The position numbers and the translations under genes are program-made. Positions 26,992 to 34,613 of a stretch of DNA of 37,889 nucleotides are shown here, piece after piece (position 1 is the stretch's first letter; each line of letters begins with the position of its first letter). A model generated the notes under the pieces. The model was not told the DNA's origin and searched no databases. It saw nothing but the letters and a program-made list of their open reading frames with translations. The stretch is from positions 1 to 37,889 of the forward strand of contig JAIBAF010000035.1 in assembly GCA_019695335.1 (NCBI GenBank), given 5' to 3'. The stretch comes from a bacterium. GTDB taxonomy: Bacteria; CLD3; SB21.

Positions 26992-27396
26992 ATGCCGTCA
27001 TTAAGCGTTTGGTTCATTCGAGCTGCATTACTGTATTTTGTTGCCGGTTTTTCAATCGGTGCTTTAATGTTGGTCAATAAAGGGATACCATTATCGCCGT
27101 TGATATGGCGATTGCTCCCGGTGCACATCGAGTGGCTTTTTATCGGGTGGATGCTCAATTTAGTGTTTGGTGTTGCGTATTGGATACTTCCACGACATGG
27201 AATCGAGCCGGTGCGCGGACGTTTATGGCTTGTGTGGACGATCTTCTTATTGCTCAATACCGGAGTTTTAACCATATGTTCCTCAGAAATTTTTTTATGG
27301 GAAAATACGTTTATTTTAATAGGCCGGTTGATGGAAATAGGGTCTGCCGTCGGCTTCGCTGTCCATGCATGGCCTAGAATTCATCCTTTCGGATAG
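26992..27396 (+). CDS. small four-helix membrane protein, second tandem paralogue
   Basis: A 134-aa paralogue of the preceding gene, with the same length, helix layout and block order, arising by tandem duplication. It has His in PVHIEW at the place where the first copy has YFHLF, and a further His near the C-terminus (HAWPRIH). The start codon is one base after the stop of the first copy, preceded by AGGAAA, so the two are made together and could form a heterodimer. Last gene of the nos region. Confidence 0.72.
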   Translation: MPSLSVWFIRAALLYFVAGFSIGALMLVNKGIPLSPLIWRLLPVHIEWLFIGWMLNLVFGVAYWILPRHGIEPVRGRLWLVWTIFLLLNTGVLTICSSEIFLWENTFILIGRLMEIGSAVGFAVHAWPRIHPFG

Positions 27397-27538
27397 TACA
27401 GAGCTGAATAAGTATGGAAATTCATCCGAAAGTAGTATTGATTTTTAGACATATATTCCAGATATTCAAAGTATGAATGAAGTGGGGTGGTTCTCACTAA
27501 GTTCAAAATTTATAATATTTCAAGGATTGTTTTCGGCT

Positions 27539-27553
27539 TGGCATTTTTTATGC
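27539..27553 (+). promoter_or_regulatory. candidate sigma-54-type promoter before the orphan gene
   Basis: TGGCA, six T, ATGC: the GG and GC pairs are separated by 10 bases, as in -24/-12 promoters, with one mismatch in the -12 part. The same TTGGCA could also be a sigma-70 -35 with a weak TAAAAC 17 bases downstream, so the sigma factor is undecided. Confidence 0.35.
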
Positions 27554-27590
27554 CTTTAATTAAAACTGATTGTAATTTTTAATTAAAGGC
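27552..27590 (+). promoter_or_regulatory. 14-bp perfect inverted repeat covering the ribosome binding site of the orphan gene
   Basis: GCCTTTAATTAAAA (27552-27565) and its exact complement (27577-27590) are separated by 11 bases. The right arm contains AAAGGC, the only ribosome binding site of the gene starting at 27597. If transcribed, the hairpin would hide the site; as DNA it could be an operator overlapping the promoter. Confidence 0.7.
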
Positions 27591-27596
27591 GAGCAT

Positions 27597-28040
27597 ATGA
27601 ATCCGAGTGATAAAAAAGAAAAAAAAGTTTTTTTGACCGAAAACGACCTGGCTTTGGAAAATTATATACTACGAGTCAAGAGCAAAGCACACAACCGCTC
27701 AATTAAGGATTCGGCCATGAAGTTCATTCAAGATGTTGAAAAAATTGTAGGGGAAAATTCATTAAGGCGTACGGTTTCATTGAACGCCAGAGAGTTGTCC
27801 CGTCTACAAGTAACGGATGAGTGTAAAGCAATTTTCAAACAGATTGCTGATGACCTCGAGACGGCATTGGATGAAATTCATGAATTGATCAAAGAAGAAT
27901 TTGTTATCTCGACAGACATTGAAGACCGGATGGAAACTTTCATCCATTCGTTGAGCCAACAAAAAGATGAATCAATCACTAAACGACCGATGACTTCCGA
28001 TGGTCCGGTCGCTCCACAAGTAGTTCCCCATTTTAGTTAA
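27597..28040 (+). CDS. orphan helical protein, unknown function
   Basis: A 147-aa protein I do not recognise. It has no signal peptide or membrane helix, so it is cytoplasmic. It is charged and predicted almost wholly helical up to residue ~125 (amphipathic ECKAIFKQIADDLETALDEI and IEDRMETFIHSLSQQ), with a Pro-rich disordered tail (SDGPVAPQVVPHF). The gene stands alone between a hairpin leader and a terminator, and both argue that it is a real, regulated gene. A small stress or regulatory adaptor is possible; no motif supports a specific role. Confidence 0.72.
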   Translation: MNPSDKKEKKVFLTENDLALENYILRVKSKAHNRSIKDSAMKFIQDVEKIVGENSLRRTVSLNARELSRLQVTDECKAIFKQIADDLETALDEIHELIKEEFVISTDIEDRMETFIHSLSQQKDESITKRPMTSDGPVAPQVVPHFS

Positions 28041-28058
28041 CCGTCTCTCCACATGAAG

Positions 28059-28082
28059 GGCCGCTTTCGGGCGGCCTTTTTT
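28059..28082 (+). terminator. Rho-independent terminator after the orphan gene
   Basis: GGCCGC (28059-28064) pairs with GCGGCC (28071-28076) around TTTCGG, followed by six T. It works in the plus direction; read from the other strand it lacks a T run, so it does not obviously end the convergent exporter operon. Confidence 0.88.
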
Positions 28083-28085
28083 ATT

Positions 28086-29204
28086 TTAATCGCTTACTTT
28101 TCTATATCGTAAAACCGCCATCGACAACATCAGAACCGCAAAAACCGATAACGCTGCAATGTGATCGTACAAATCCAAAAATCCGGATCCTTTCAATAAA
28201 ATGCTACGCATCATTAGTACATAATGAGCAACAGGATTGAACAGCGTAACTTTTTGAGCCCAGGCCGGCATGCTGTCAATCGGTGTAAAAAGTCCACCCA
28301 TTAGGAGAAAGATCACCATAAAAAACCAGGCAATAAACATTGCCTGTTGCTGCGTATCCGTAACAGTAGAAATAAAAAGTCCGATACCAAGTACGACCAA
28401 CAAATAGATCGCCGCCGTTCCAAAAATCAGTGCGAAACTTCCCGTAATTGGTAAATTGAAAACAAATTTTCCTACTACAAGGCCAAAAGCCAATTCAAAC
28501 AAGCCGATCACCCAAAATGGCAATAATTTACCGATGATGAATTGATGCTTTTTGATCGGTGTAACGTTAAGTTGTTCAATAGTACCGATCTCTTTTTCAC
28601 GTACAATATTCATACCACTGAGAAATAATCCAATCATCGTGACCAGAGCAACGAGAATTCCTGGAATCATGTATGTTTTATAATTGAGTTCTGGATTGTA
28701 CCAAAAAGAATGTTCGATCTGAATAGTATTAGGAAGCGCTACACCGGGCGTTATGTTTTTACCCGCTATTTCCTGTGCGAAATTGGAAATAATTGTCGCC
28801 GAATACGATTGGATGAGTCCGGCCGAATTGCCGTCTTCCGCATTAATCGTAAGTTGAACCTTTGCTTTGCCGGTATTCTCTAAATCGCGCTCAAAAAATT
28901 TCGGAATTTCCAACGCCATATTCACCGTATTGCTTTTCAAATCTTGCTGGGATGCATCGTTTGAAAATGAAGCATTTTTAAGAATAAAGTATCCTGATGC
29001 GCTGAATTTTTCAGCCAATTGTCTAGACACGGTTGTTTGATCTTTGTCGATAAGATGAAACGTCACGTTCTTAATATCAAATGTTGCCGCATTGGATAAA
29101 ATGAGTAATTGAACAATTGGCATGACAAAAATAATAGGCAACATGCCTTTGTTTCTGAAAATCTGCAGGAATTCTTTTTGAACTAAAAATTTAATGGTTC
29201 TCAT
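28086..29204 (-). CDS. ABC-2 permease of the exporter (second subunit)
   Basis: A 372-aa permease of the YhhJ/YbhR/YbhS type. One N-terminal helix (~20-40) and a large periplasmic domain (~45-170) are followed by five C-terminal helices. The family phrases REKEIGTIEQLNVTPIKKHQF and GGLFTPIDSMPAWAQKVT are present. It pairs with the permease encoded upstream to form the membrane part of a tripartite exporter. Its ribosome binding site (AAAGG, 29211-29215) is intact. The inverted-repeat cassette lies only 17 bases upstream of the start codon, so this gene is now separated by about 500 bases from the rest of its operon. Confidence 0.92.
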   Translation of the reverse strand: MRTIKFLVQKEFLQIFRNKGMLPIIFVMPIVQLLILSNAATFDIKNVTFHLIDKDQTTVSRQLAEKFSASGYFILKNASFSNDASQQDLKSNTVNMALEIPKFFERDLENTGKAKVQLTINAEDGNSAGLIQSYSATIISNFAQEIAGKNITPGVALPNTIQIEHSFWYNPELNYKTYMIPGILVALVTMIGLFLSGMNIVREKEIGTIEQLNVTPIKKHQFIIGKLLPFWVIGLFELAFGLVVGKFVFNLPITGSFALIFGTAAIYLLVVLGIGLFISTVTDTQQQAMFIAWFFMVIFLLMGGLFTPIDSMPAWAQKVTLFNPVAHYVLMMRSILLKGSGFLDLYDHIAALSVFAVLMLSMAVLRYRKVSD

Positions 29205-29221
29205 AGCTTGCCTTTAATATT

Positions 29222-29238
29222 GCCACAGAGACACGGAG
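29222..29238 (+). repeat. left terminal inverted repeat of the GxxExxY cassette
   Basis: Reads gccacagagacacggag. It is the inverted counterpart of the repeat at 29681-29697, with one mismatch at the tenth base. Confidence 0.85.
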
Positions 29239-29291
29239 GTCCCAGAGTGCTTTTATAATATGAAACGTTTAATGCCGTCTTTTAATATTTT

Positions 29292-29621
29292 TTAATTAAA
29301 ATTAATCAACAGCCCAATTCTATAATTTCCTAATTTCATATAGCTCAGAATTTGTGCGTGAAAAACCGGATCCATTCGCTCTACGCTTTTGAGTTCAACT
29401 ACGATCTGGTTTTCAACGATTAAATCAGCGCGGAATTCCCCGATTGATTTATTTTTATATACAACAGGGATTGATTTTTGTCTTTCAAAAGTCAATCTTG
29501 ATTCTTCTAATTCAATACAAAGAGCTGATTCATAAATCGATTCAAGTAATCCAGGTCCTAAGGTTTTGTGTACATTAATTCCACAGCCGATGATTTTCTC
29601 GGTAATTTTATTAATTTCCAT
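29292..29621 (-). CDS. GxxExxY protein (PDDEXK_3-like), truncated by an in-frame stop
   Basis: A 109-aa protein of the GxxExxY family, named for Gly24-x-x-Glu27-x-x-Tyr30 (PGLLESIYE). The restriction-nuclease-like core is visible: Asp66 (FRADL), Glu76-x-Lys78 (VVELKS) and Gln90 (HAQILSY). The family function is unsettled. The reading frame stops after GLLINFN. The same frame then continues for 12 codons as KILKDGIKRFIL to a second TAA at 29253-29255, which is the usual C-terminal end of this family. The TAA at 29292-29294 is thus probably a nonsense mutation (for example GAA to TAA) that removes the tail. The core remains, so partial function is possible. It lies inside an inverted-repeat cassette. 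Confidence 0.85.
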   Translation of the reverse strand: MEINKITEKIIGCGINVHKTLGPGLLESIYESALCIELEESRLTFERQKSIPVVYKNKSIGEFRADLIVENQIVVELKSVERMDPVFHAQILSYMKLGNYRIGLLINFN

Positions 29622-29680
29622 CGTCTATTTTCCTTAGTGGTTGCGACAGCTTAGTGTTATTTAATAACCATCTCTGTGTT

Positions 29681-29697
29681 CTCCGTGCCTCTGTGGC
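29681..29697 (-). repeat. right terminal inverted repeat of the GxxExxY cassette
   Basis: On the minus strand it reads gccacagaggcacggag, matching 16 of 17 bases of the repeat at 29222-29238. Confidence 0.85.
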
Positions 29698-29702
29698 GAA
29701 TT

Positions 29703-30809
29703 TCACTGTAAACGGATCTTAAATTTTTTTACGCTGATGGATATTAGGAACACCATCATTCCGCCGAGGATCAGCGTTTCTTTCCACAGATATTCAATGC
29801 CGACGCCTTTGAGCATAATGCCTTTCACAATGATCAGGAACCATTTGGCCGGAACAATATTGCTGATGATCTGAAGGGCTGCAGGCATGCTCGAGATCGG
29901 AAAAATAAAACCGGATAAAATAATGACCGGCAGCATCAGCCCGGCCAACGAAAACATCATAGCCGTCTGTTGTGAATTGGCAATCGTCGAGATCATGATA
30001 CCCAGTGATAAGGCCGTTACAACAAACAAAAAAGACTCGAAGAAGAAAAAGCCATAACTGCCGTTAAACGGCACACCAAACACGTATCGCGCCAGCAGCA
30101 GGATCGTCGACGTATTGACGAACGATAAAAACAAATACGGAATAACTTTTCCGATAATGATTTGTACCGGCTTAAGCGGTGATACCAGCAGGATTTCCAT
30201 TGTGCCCAATTCTTTTTCGCGTGCAATAGTGATCGACGTCATCAAAGCCGATACCAACATCAGCAGCAGCGCGATAAGACCCGGAACAAACAAGTAAACG
30301 CTCTTTAATTCGGGATTGTACAGCATTTTAACTTCAGGATTGATCTGAACGAGCGGGCCGGTCTGACCACGCAATCCTGTTTGATAATCGCGAATGATCG
30401 ACGATGTATAATTGATCAGCATATTGGCCATATTGGGTTCCGTCGCATCGGCAATGATCTGAACTGCGGCTCTATTCTCGCGCAGAAGGCGTTGAGCAAA
30501 ATGCGGTTCAAAAACGATCACTTCTTTGACGCGATTTTGTTTGAAAACCGATTCGATGTCACCGCCAGGTTTCAATTGATCGATGATTATAAAATATCCG
30601 GATGAAGCGATTTTTTGAGTAAGTTCCTGAGTCATATAATCGTTGGATTGATCGAGAATGGCAATCCGGGCATCGTTGACTTCATTGCGGATGGCGAATC
30701 CGAAAAGGATCAATTGGATGATCGGCATGCCGAACAAAATCAGCATGGTTCTTTTGTCACGAAAAATGTGATAAAATTCTTTGATAATAAAACCGCGAAA
30801 ACTTTTCAT
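29703..30809 (-). CDS. ABC-2 permease of the exporter (first subunit)
   Basis: A 368-aa permease, homologous to the one at 28086-29204 (same layout: N-terminal helix, periplasmic domain ~45-170, then five helices). Family phrases are REKELGTMEILLVSPLKPVQI and SGFIFPISSMPAALQIIS. It starts within the last 4 bases of the preceding ATPase gene (ATGA-type overlap), so it is translationally coupled to it. The YbhS/YbhR pair of Enterobacteria is the nearest functional model: a drug exporter working with an HlyD-like adaptor and TolC. Confidence 0.92.
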   Translation of the reverse strand: MKSFRGFIIKEFYHIFRDKRTMLILFGMPIIQLILFGFAIRNEVNDARIAILDQSNDYMTQELTQKIASSGYFIIIDQLKPGGDIESVFKQNRVKEVIVFEPHFAQRLLRENRAAVQIIADATEPNMANMLINYTSSIIRDYQTGLRGQTGPLVQINPEVKMLYNPELKSVYLFVPGLIALLLMLVSALMTSITIAREKELGTMEILLVSPLKPVQIIIGKVIPYLFLSFVNTSTILLLARYVFGVPFNGSYGFFFFESFLFVVTALSLGIMISTIANSQQTAMMFSLAGLMLPVIILSGFIFPISSMPAALQIISNIVPAKWFLIIVKGIMLKGVGIEYLWKETLILGGMMVFLISISVKKFKIRLQ

Positions 30810-31549
30810 ATTAAATTTTCCTTCTTCTGCGGACGTGCTAGTTTTACAAAAACATCGTTCATCGAATCGGCTGCGAAGGTTTGTTTCAAGCCTCGCGGCG
30901 TATCGAGCGCCTCGATTTTGCCGTCAACCATGATCGATACGCGATCACAATATTCCGATTCATCCATATAATGCGTCGTGACAAAAATCGTGACGCCATC
31001 GGCTGCGGCTTCGTAAATCAGATTCCAAAATTGCCGCCGTGTGATCGGGTCTACGCCGCCGGTCGGTTCGTCAAGAAAAACAATCTTCGGCTCGTGCAAA
31101 ATGGCCACCGAAAAAGAAAGTTTCTGTTTCCAGCCGAGCGGCAATGAACTGATCATCATATCCGCGGCGTCTTCTAATTGCAGTTTATGAATCAGAAAAT
31201 CCGTTTTGTTTTTAATTTGTTCATCGCTCAGGCCATATATGCCGCCGTAAAAACGAATATTTTCGCGAACCGTCAGATCTTCGTACAATGAGAATTTCTG
31301 GCTCATATAACCTATACTGCGCTTAATGCTTTCCGTTTGAGTGAATACATCGTAGCCGGCGACGCTCGCTTTTCCGGTCGAAGGTGATAATAAACCGATC
31401 AACATCCGGATCGCCGTTGTTTTGCCGGCGCCATTAGCGCCAAGAAATCCGAAGATTTCGCCTTGTTTGACGTCGAAGGTAATGGCGTTCACGGCAATAA
31501 AATCACCGAAACGTTTGGTCAGGTTTTCAGCTTGAATTGCGTAACTCAT
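30806..31549 (-). CDS. exporter ABC ATPase with degenerate signature motif
   Basis: A 247-aa ATPase. Walker A is at 37-45 (GANGAGKTT) and Walker B ends Asp160-Glu161. The H-loop His193 is present (TTHYMDE). The signature is not LSGGQ but Leu136-Pro-Leu-Gly-Trp140 (SLPLGWKQK). It corresponds to the second half of fused YbhF/RbbA-type ATPases. The gene overlaps both neighbours by 4 bases. It presumably dimerises with the ATPase encoded just upstream, which has the complementary defect. Confidence 0.93.
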   Translation of the reverse strand: MSYAIQAENLTKRFGDFIAVNAITFDVKQGEIFGFLGANGAGKTTAIRMLIGLLSPSTGKASVAGYDVFTQTESIKRSIGYMSQKFSLYEDLTVRENIRFYGGIYGLSDEQIKNKTDFLIHKLQLEDAADMMISSLPLGWKQKLSFSVAILHEPKIVFLDEPTGGVDPITRRQFWNLIYEAAADGVTIFVTTHYMDESEYCDRVSIMVDGKIEALDTPRGLKQTFAADSMNDVFVKLARPQKKENLI

Positions 31550-32460
31550 GCGTGATGCTCCATCAGGGCCATAAAACTATCTTCAATTGTCGGTTGCGTC
31601 CATGTTGTCTCGATGTTTTGAAGCCCTTGTTGTGTTAAATAATTGATGACTTCCTTCGGCTCGAATTTTCCCCGGCGGTCTGTGTAGTGCATGAATTCAC
31701 CGAAAGGAAAAACCGAATAAGCATCTGGGAATTTTTTAAGTGCAGTTAGCAGGCCGAACATGTTCGATGACTTAACGGCCAATATCGGTCTGTCAAATTT
31801 CTTAACCACATTATCCGGCGAGTCTATGTCCAGAATATTGCCGTTTTGAATAAGCGCTACGCGATCGCACAAACTCGCTTCATCCATGTATGGCGTCGAC
31901 ACGATGATCGTAATGTTTTTAGCCTGAAGCCGTTTCAACATTTCCCAGAATTCTTGTCGCGATACGGCATCGACGCCGGTCGTCGGTTCATCGAGAAAAA
32001 GAATTTCCGGTTTGTGGATCAACGCGCATGACAGAGCAAGTTTCTGCTTCATTCCTCCGGATAATTTTCCGGCCCGCCGGTCTTTGAAAGGCTCGATCTG
32101 AATGTAAATATCTTTGATCAGGTCGTAATTTTCTTCAATAGTTGTACCGAAAACCGTTGCGAAAAATGCCAGATTTTCCTGAACGGTCAGATCCTGGTAA
32201 AGTGAAAACCGTCCGGGCATATAGCCGATTTGCGGACGCAGTTTTTTGAAATCCTTGACCACGTCCAATCCAATCACGTTAGCGTCGCCGGAGTCGGGAA
32301 TGAGTAACGTCGTCAGGATCCGAAACAGCGTCGTTTTACCGGCACCGTCCGGGCCAATGAAACCGAACAGTTCGCCTTTGCTGACTGTAAAATTCAGTCG
32401 GTTAATAGCCGTTATCTTTCCGTAAGTTTTGGTAAGATCGTTTACTGTAACTGCGTTCAT
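31546..32460 (-). CDS. exporter ABC ATPase with canonical signature but no H-loop His
   Basis: A 304-aa ATPase. Walker A is at 36-44 (GPDGAGKTT), the signature is Leu133-Ser-Gly-Gly-Met137, and Walker B ends Asp157-Glu158. The switch histidine is replaced by Pro190 in VSTPYMDEA. The C-terminal ~80 residues form an extra accessory domain. It corresponds to the first half of YbhF-type proteins. It lies 18 bases after the adaptor gene. Confidence 0.93.
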   Translation of the reverse strand: MNAVTVNDLTKTYGKITAINRLNFTVSKGELFGFIGPDGAGKTTLFRILTTLLIPDSGDANVIGLDVVKDFKKLRPQIGYMPGRFSLYQDLTVQENLAFFATVFGTTIEENYDLIKDIYIQIEPFKDRRAGKLSGGMKQKLALSCALIHKPEILFLDEPTTGVDAVSRQEFWEMLKRLQAKNITIIVSTPYMDEASLCDRVALIQNGNILDIDSPDNVVKKFDRPILAVKSSNMFGLLTALKKFPDAYSVFPFGEFMHYTDRRGKFEPKEVINYLTQQGLQNIETTWTQPTIEDSFMALMEHHA

Positions 32461-32478
32461 ATTAAATGTATTTTCAGT

Positions 32479-33360
32479 TTATTCTTTAATAAAATTAATT
32501 TCGCCCGGCATACCGATTTTCAGGCGACCGTCGTTTTGTATTTTGATTTTTACGGCATACACCATGTTGACGCGTTCTTCTTTGGTCTGAATGATCTTCG
32601 GAGTAAATTCTGCTTTTGACGAAATCCAGTTGACTTCTCCTTCCATTGATTGATTGTCACTTTTTGTTTCGTCGATCAAAACTTGCACTTTCTGGCCGAT
32701 GGCGACGTGCGGCAATTGATCACCGCTGATATATACGCGGAGGAACATGGTTTGCAGGTCAGCGATTTTATATAAAGGCTTGCCGTACGCTACGATTTCC
32801 TTAGGCTCGGCAAATTTAGTTAACACGGTTCCGTGCACGGGATTGACGATTACGCTTTTACGGATCTGGTCGTTAATTTGAGCGATTTGAGCGTCCAGTG
32901 ATTTGACGTCGCTGAGCACAGTGGCGTTCTGCGTTTCAATCGAAACGATCTGCCGGTCGATCACATTGATCTGCCCGTTCACGTCATCCAGTTGTTTTTG
33001 AGTGGCTGCATTTTCGCCGAATAATTTTTCGAGGCGTTTTTTATCCGTTTCGGCAACGCGACGCTGTTCTTTGAGTACGTCGATCTGGGCAAGAATACTG
33101 GCGACTTTGGCGCTGACGCTTTGACGCGTGGCAAGCAGTTGCGCACGCTTCAGCTCAAGCTGAACAGTGTCGACATATCCGACAGCTTTGCCGGCTTCAA
33201 TCGTTAATCCTTCTTCAATTTCAAAAGCGAGCAGCTTGCCGGACGCTTCGGCCGAGACGACAATTTCGGTTGCTTCAAAATTGCCGTAGGCGTCGGATTT
33301 ATGATTATTGCCGGAACAACCGACAAGCAAAATGATTCTTAAAATCCAAATGTGTTTCAC
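32479..33360 (-). CDS. HlyD-family periplasmic adaptor lipoprotein of the exporter
   Basis: I place the start at GTG 33360, with GGAG 7 bases before it and only 2 bases after the TolC stop. This gives 293 aa and a clean lipoprotein signal (Leu-Val-Gly-Cys15), whereas the longer frame to 33408 has no signal. The lipoyl/barrel-sandwich halves lie around residues 30-60 and 185-205 (VNPVHGTVLTKFAEPKEIV). Between them is a coiled-coil hairpin of about 110 residues (~65-175) rich in Gln, Lys and Glu. A beta-barrel domain follows, with FLRVYISGDQLPHV. It bridges the inner-membrane ABC complex to the TolC-type channel, as YbhG does. Confidence 0.9.
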   Translation of the reverse strand: MKHIWILRIILLVGCSGNNHKSDAYGNFEATEIVVSAEASGKLLAFEIEEGLTIEAGKAVGYVDTVQLELKRAQLLATRQSVSAKVASILAQIDVLKEQRRVAETDKKRLEKLFGENAATQKQLDDVNGQINVIDRQIVSIETQNATVLSDVKSLDAQIAQINDQIRKSVIVNPVHGTVLTKFAEPKEIVAYGKPLYKIADLQTMFLRVYISGDQLPHVAIGQKVQVLIDETKSDNQSMEGEVNWISSKAEFTPKIIQTKEERVNMVYAVKIKIQNDGRLKIGMPGEINFIKE

Positions 33361-33362
33361 GT

Positions 33363-34613
33363 TTATTCTCCTATGGTGGTTAAATAATCTTGTTGAGCGC
33401 GCAGCCACTGGAGCTTATGCACTTCCAGCGTCAGGCGTGCCTGATGTTCAGAATTAAGTTCGGTCAAATATTCCGACGACGTTACGACGCCGTTATCTAA
33501 TTGACTGGATAATTGTTGAGTCACTTTTTTACGTAATGCAATGATGTCCTGATCCAATTTGATCAGCGTTTCCATCTTTTTCATTTCGGATAATAATTTT
33601 TCAGCGGCAACCGTCAGATTTTGAGTGAACGATTCTTTCTGCGTCCGGACAATGTCCTGTTGCAATTTATAAACTTGCCGGTCCCGGCCGTCTGTATTCC
33701 AGTTCCAGAAATTCCAAGTAACACGAAGTCCGACGACATAATAGGTATGGAAATCTTTTTCGTACACATTCAATCCGGGTTGTCCGAAGGAATATTGACC
33801 GAAGGCTGAAATTTTCGGCAGATTGCGGCGTGAAGTCCATTCGGCATAACGATCAAGCCGCTTTTGCGACCATGCAAAGGTTGCATATTCCGGTCTTTTT
33901 TCGGCAGAAACCGGCGTGAATTGTGTGTGTACATTGGGTACGATCAGGACAACATTATCGCTGACATCGCGGTGTAATAATGTTTTCAAAGTCGTAACGA
34001 GCGTTTTGCGATTGGCCGTCACTTCGGCGCGATTTTGGCGAATCCGAAGTAATTCAGCGTTCAGAATATCGGCGTTGCTAGGTAAAATCGCTCCGTTTTT
34101 GACGCGTGATTCAATTGCCGATAATTTGGAAAGGACGTCTTCTTCAGTCAGTTGCAGCGATTTTTCCTGTTCCTGCAACAATAACAATCCAAAATACGCA
34201 TCGTTGACTTGCGCGCGGAGTTTGTACAATTCCGTTTCCACGCTTTTTTGATCGACCATCTTTTGCGATTCCTCGATAGCTTTTTGTTTCGCGATCGAAC
34301 CGAAGTCGAAGATCAATTGATTGCCATTAAGCGTTAATTGATAGGCATCCTTATCCGGTTTCGGCACGGACACGCCCGGCAATTGAATAGGTACGGACGT
34401 AACTTCCGACTGATAAGCCGCTTGTCCTGTCAACGAAAGTTCAGGCAAAAATTTCGCGTTCAGGTTTTTGAGTTTTAACTGCGTGATGTTTTCGTACAGT
34501 TGAGTTTGACCGCTCAGCGGATAAGCCGAGACGGCTTCGTCATAACACTGTTCCAGGCGAAGCGTGTCGTTAGGCGACGAAAACATCAGGCCGATGAAAA
34601 GTAATACGTTCAT
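33363..34613 (-). CDS. TolC-family outer membrane efflux protein
   Basis: A 416-aa outer membrane channel subunit with a short signal peptide, then two TolC repeats rich in long helices. Segments such as LRAQVNDAYFGLLLLQEQEK and LKNLNAKFLPELSLTG belong to the outer membrane efflux protein (OEP) family. The second half ends with GVVTSSEYLTELNSEHQARL, which matches the usual late helix. The start codon overlaps the TetR stop (ATGA), so regulator and channel are cotranscribed. Confidence 0.92.
   Translation of the reverse strand: MNVLLFIGLMFSSPNDTLRLEQCYDEAVSAYPLSGQTQLYENITQLKLKNLNAKFLPELSLTGQAAYQSEVTSVPIQLPGVSVPKPDKDAYQLTLNGNQLIFDFGSIAKQKAIEESQKMVDQKSVETELYKLRAQVNDAYFGLLLLQEQEKSLQLTEEDVLSKLSAIESRVKNGAILPSNADILNAELLRIRQNRAEVTANRKTLVTTLKTLLHRDVSDNVVLIVPNVHTQFTPVSAEKRPEYATFAWSQKRLDRYAEWTSRRNLPKISAFGQYSFGQPGLNVYEKDFHTYYVVGLRVTWNFWNWNTDGRDRQVYKLQQDIVRTQKESFTQNLTVAAEKLLSEMKKMETLIKLDQDIIALRKKVTQQLSSQLDNGVVTSSEYLTELNSEHQARLTLEVHKLQWLRAQQDYLTTIGE

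Larger units (their letters stand above)
29222..29697. mobile_element. GxxExxY cassette bounded by terminal inverted repeats
   Basis: A 476-base unit between two exporter permease genes. Its ends are 17-base inverted repeats with one mismatch (29222-29238 and 29681-29697). Similarity extends to about 26 bases with 22 matching. It holds one gene, a GxxExxY/PDDEXK-like protein, and no transposase. The left end is 17 bases before one permease start codon, and the right end is 5 bases after the other permease's stop. Removing it would leave a 22-base gap, normal for this operon. Similar gccacagag-type repeats near GxxExxY genes are something I recall from other genomes. How it moves is unknown. 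Confidence 0.7.

Noticed and set aside
27474-27560. 28-codon frame before the orphan gene
   Set aside because: No ribosome binding site, and it overlaps the likely promoter and hairpin.
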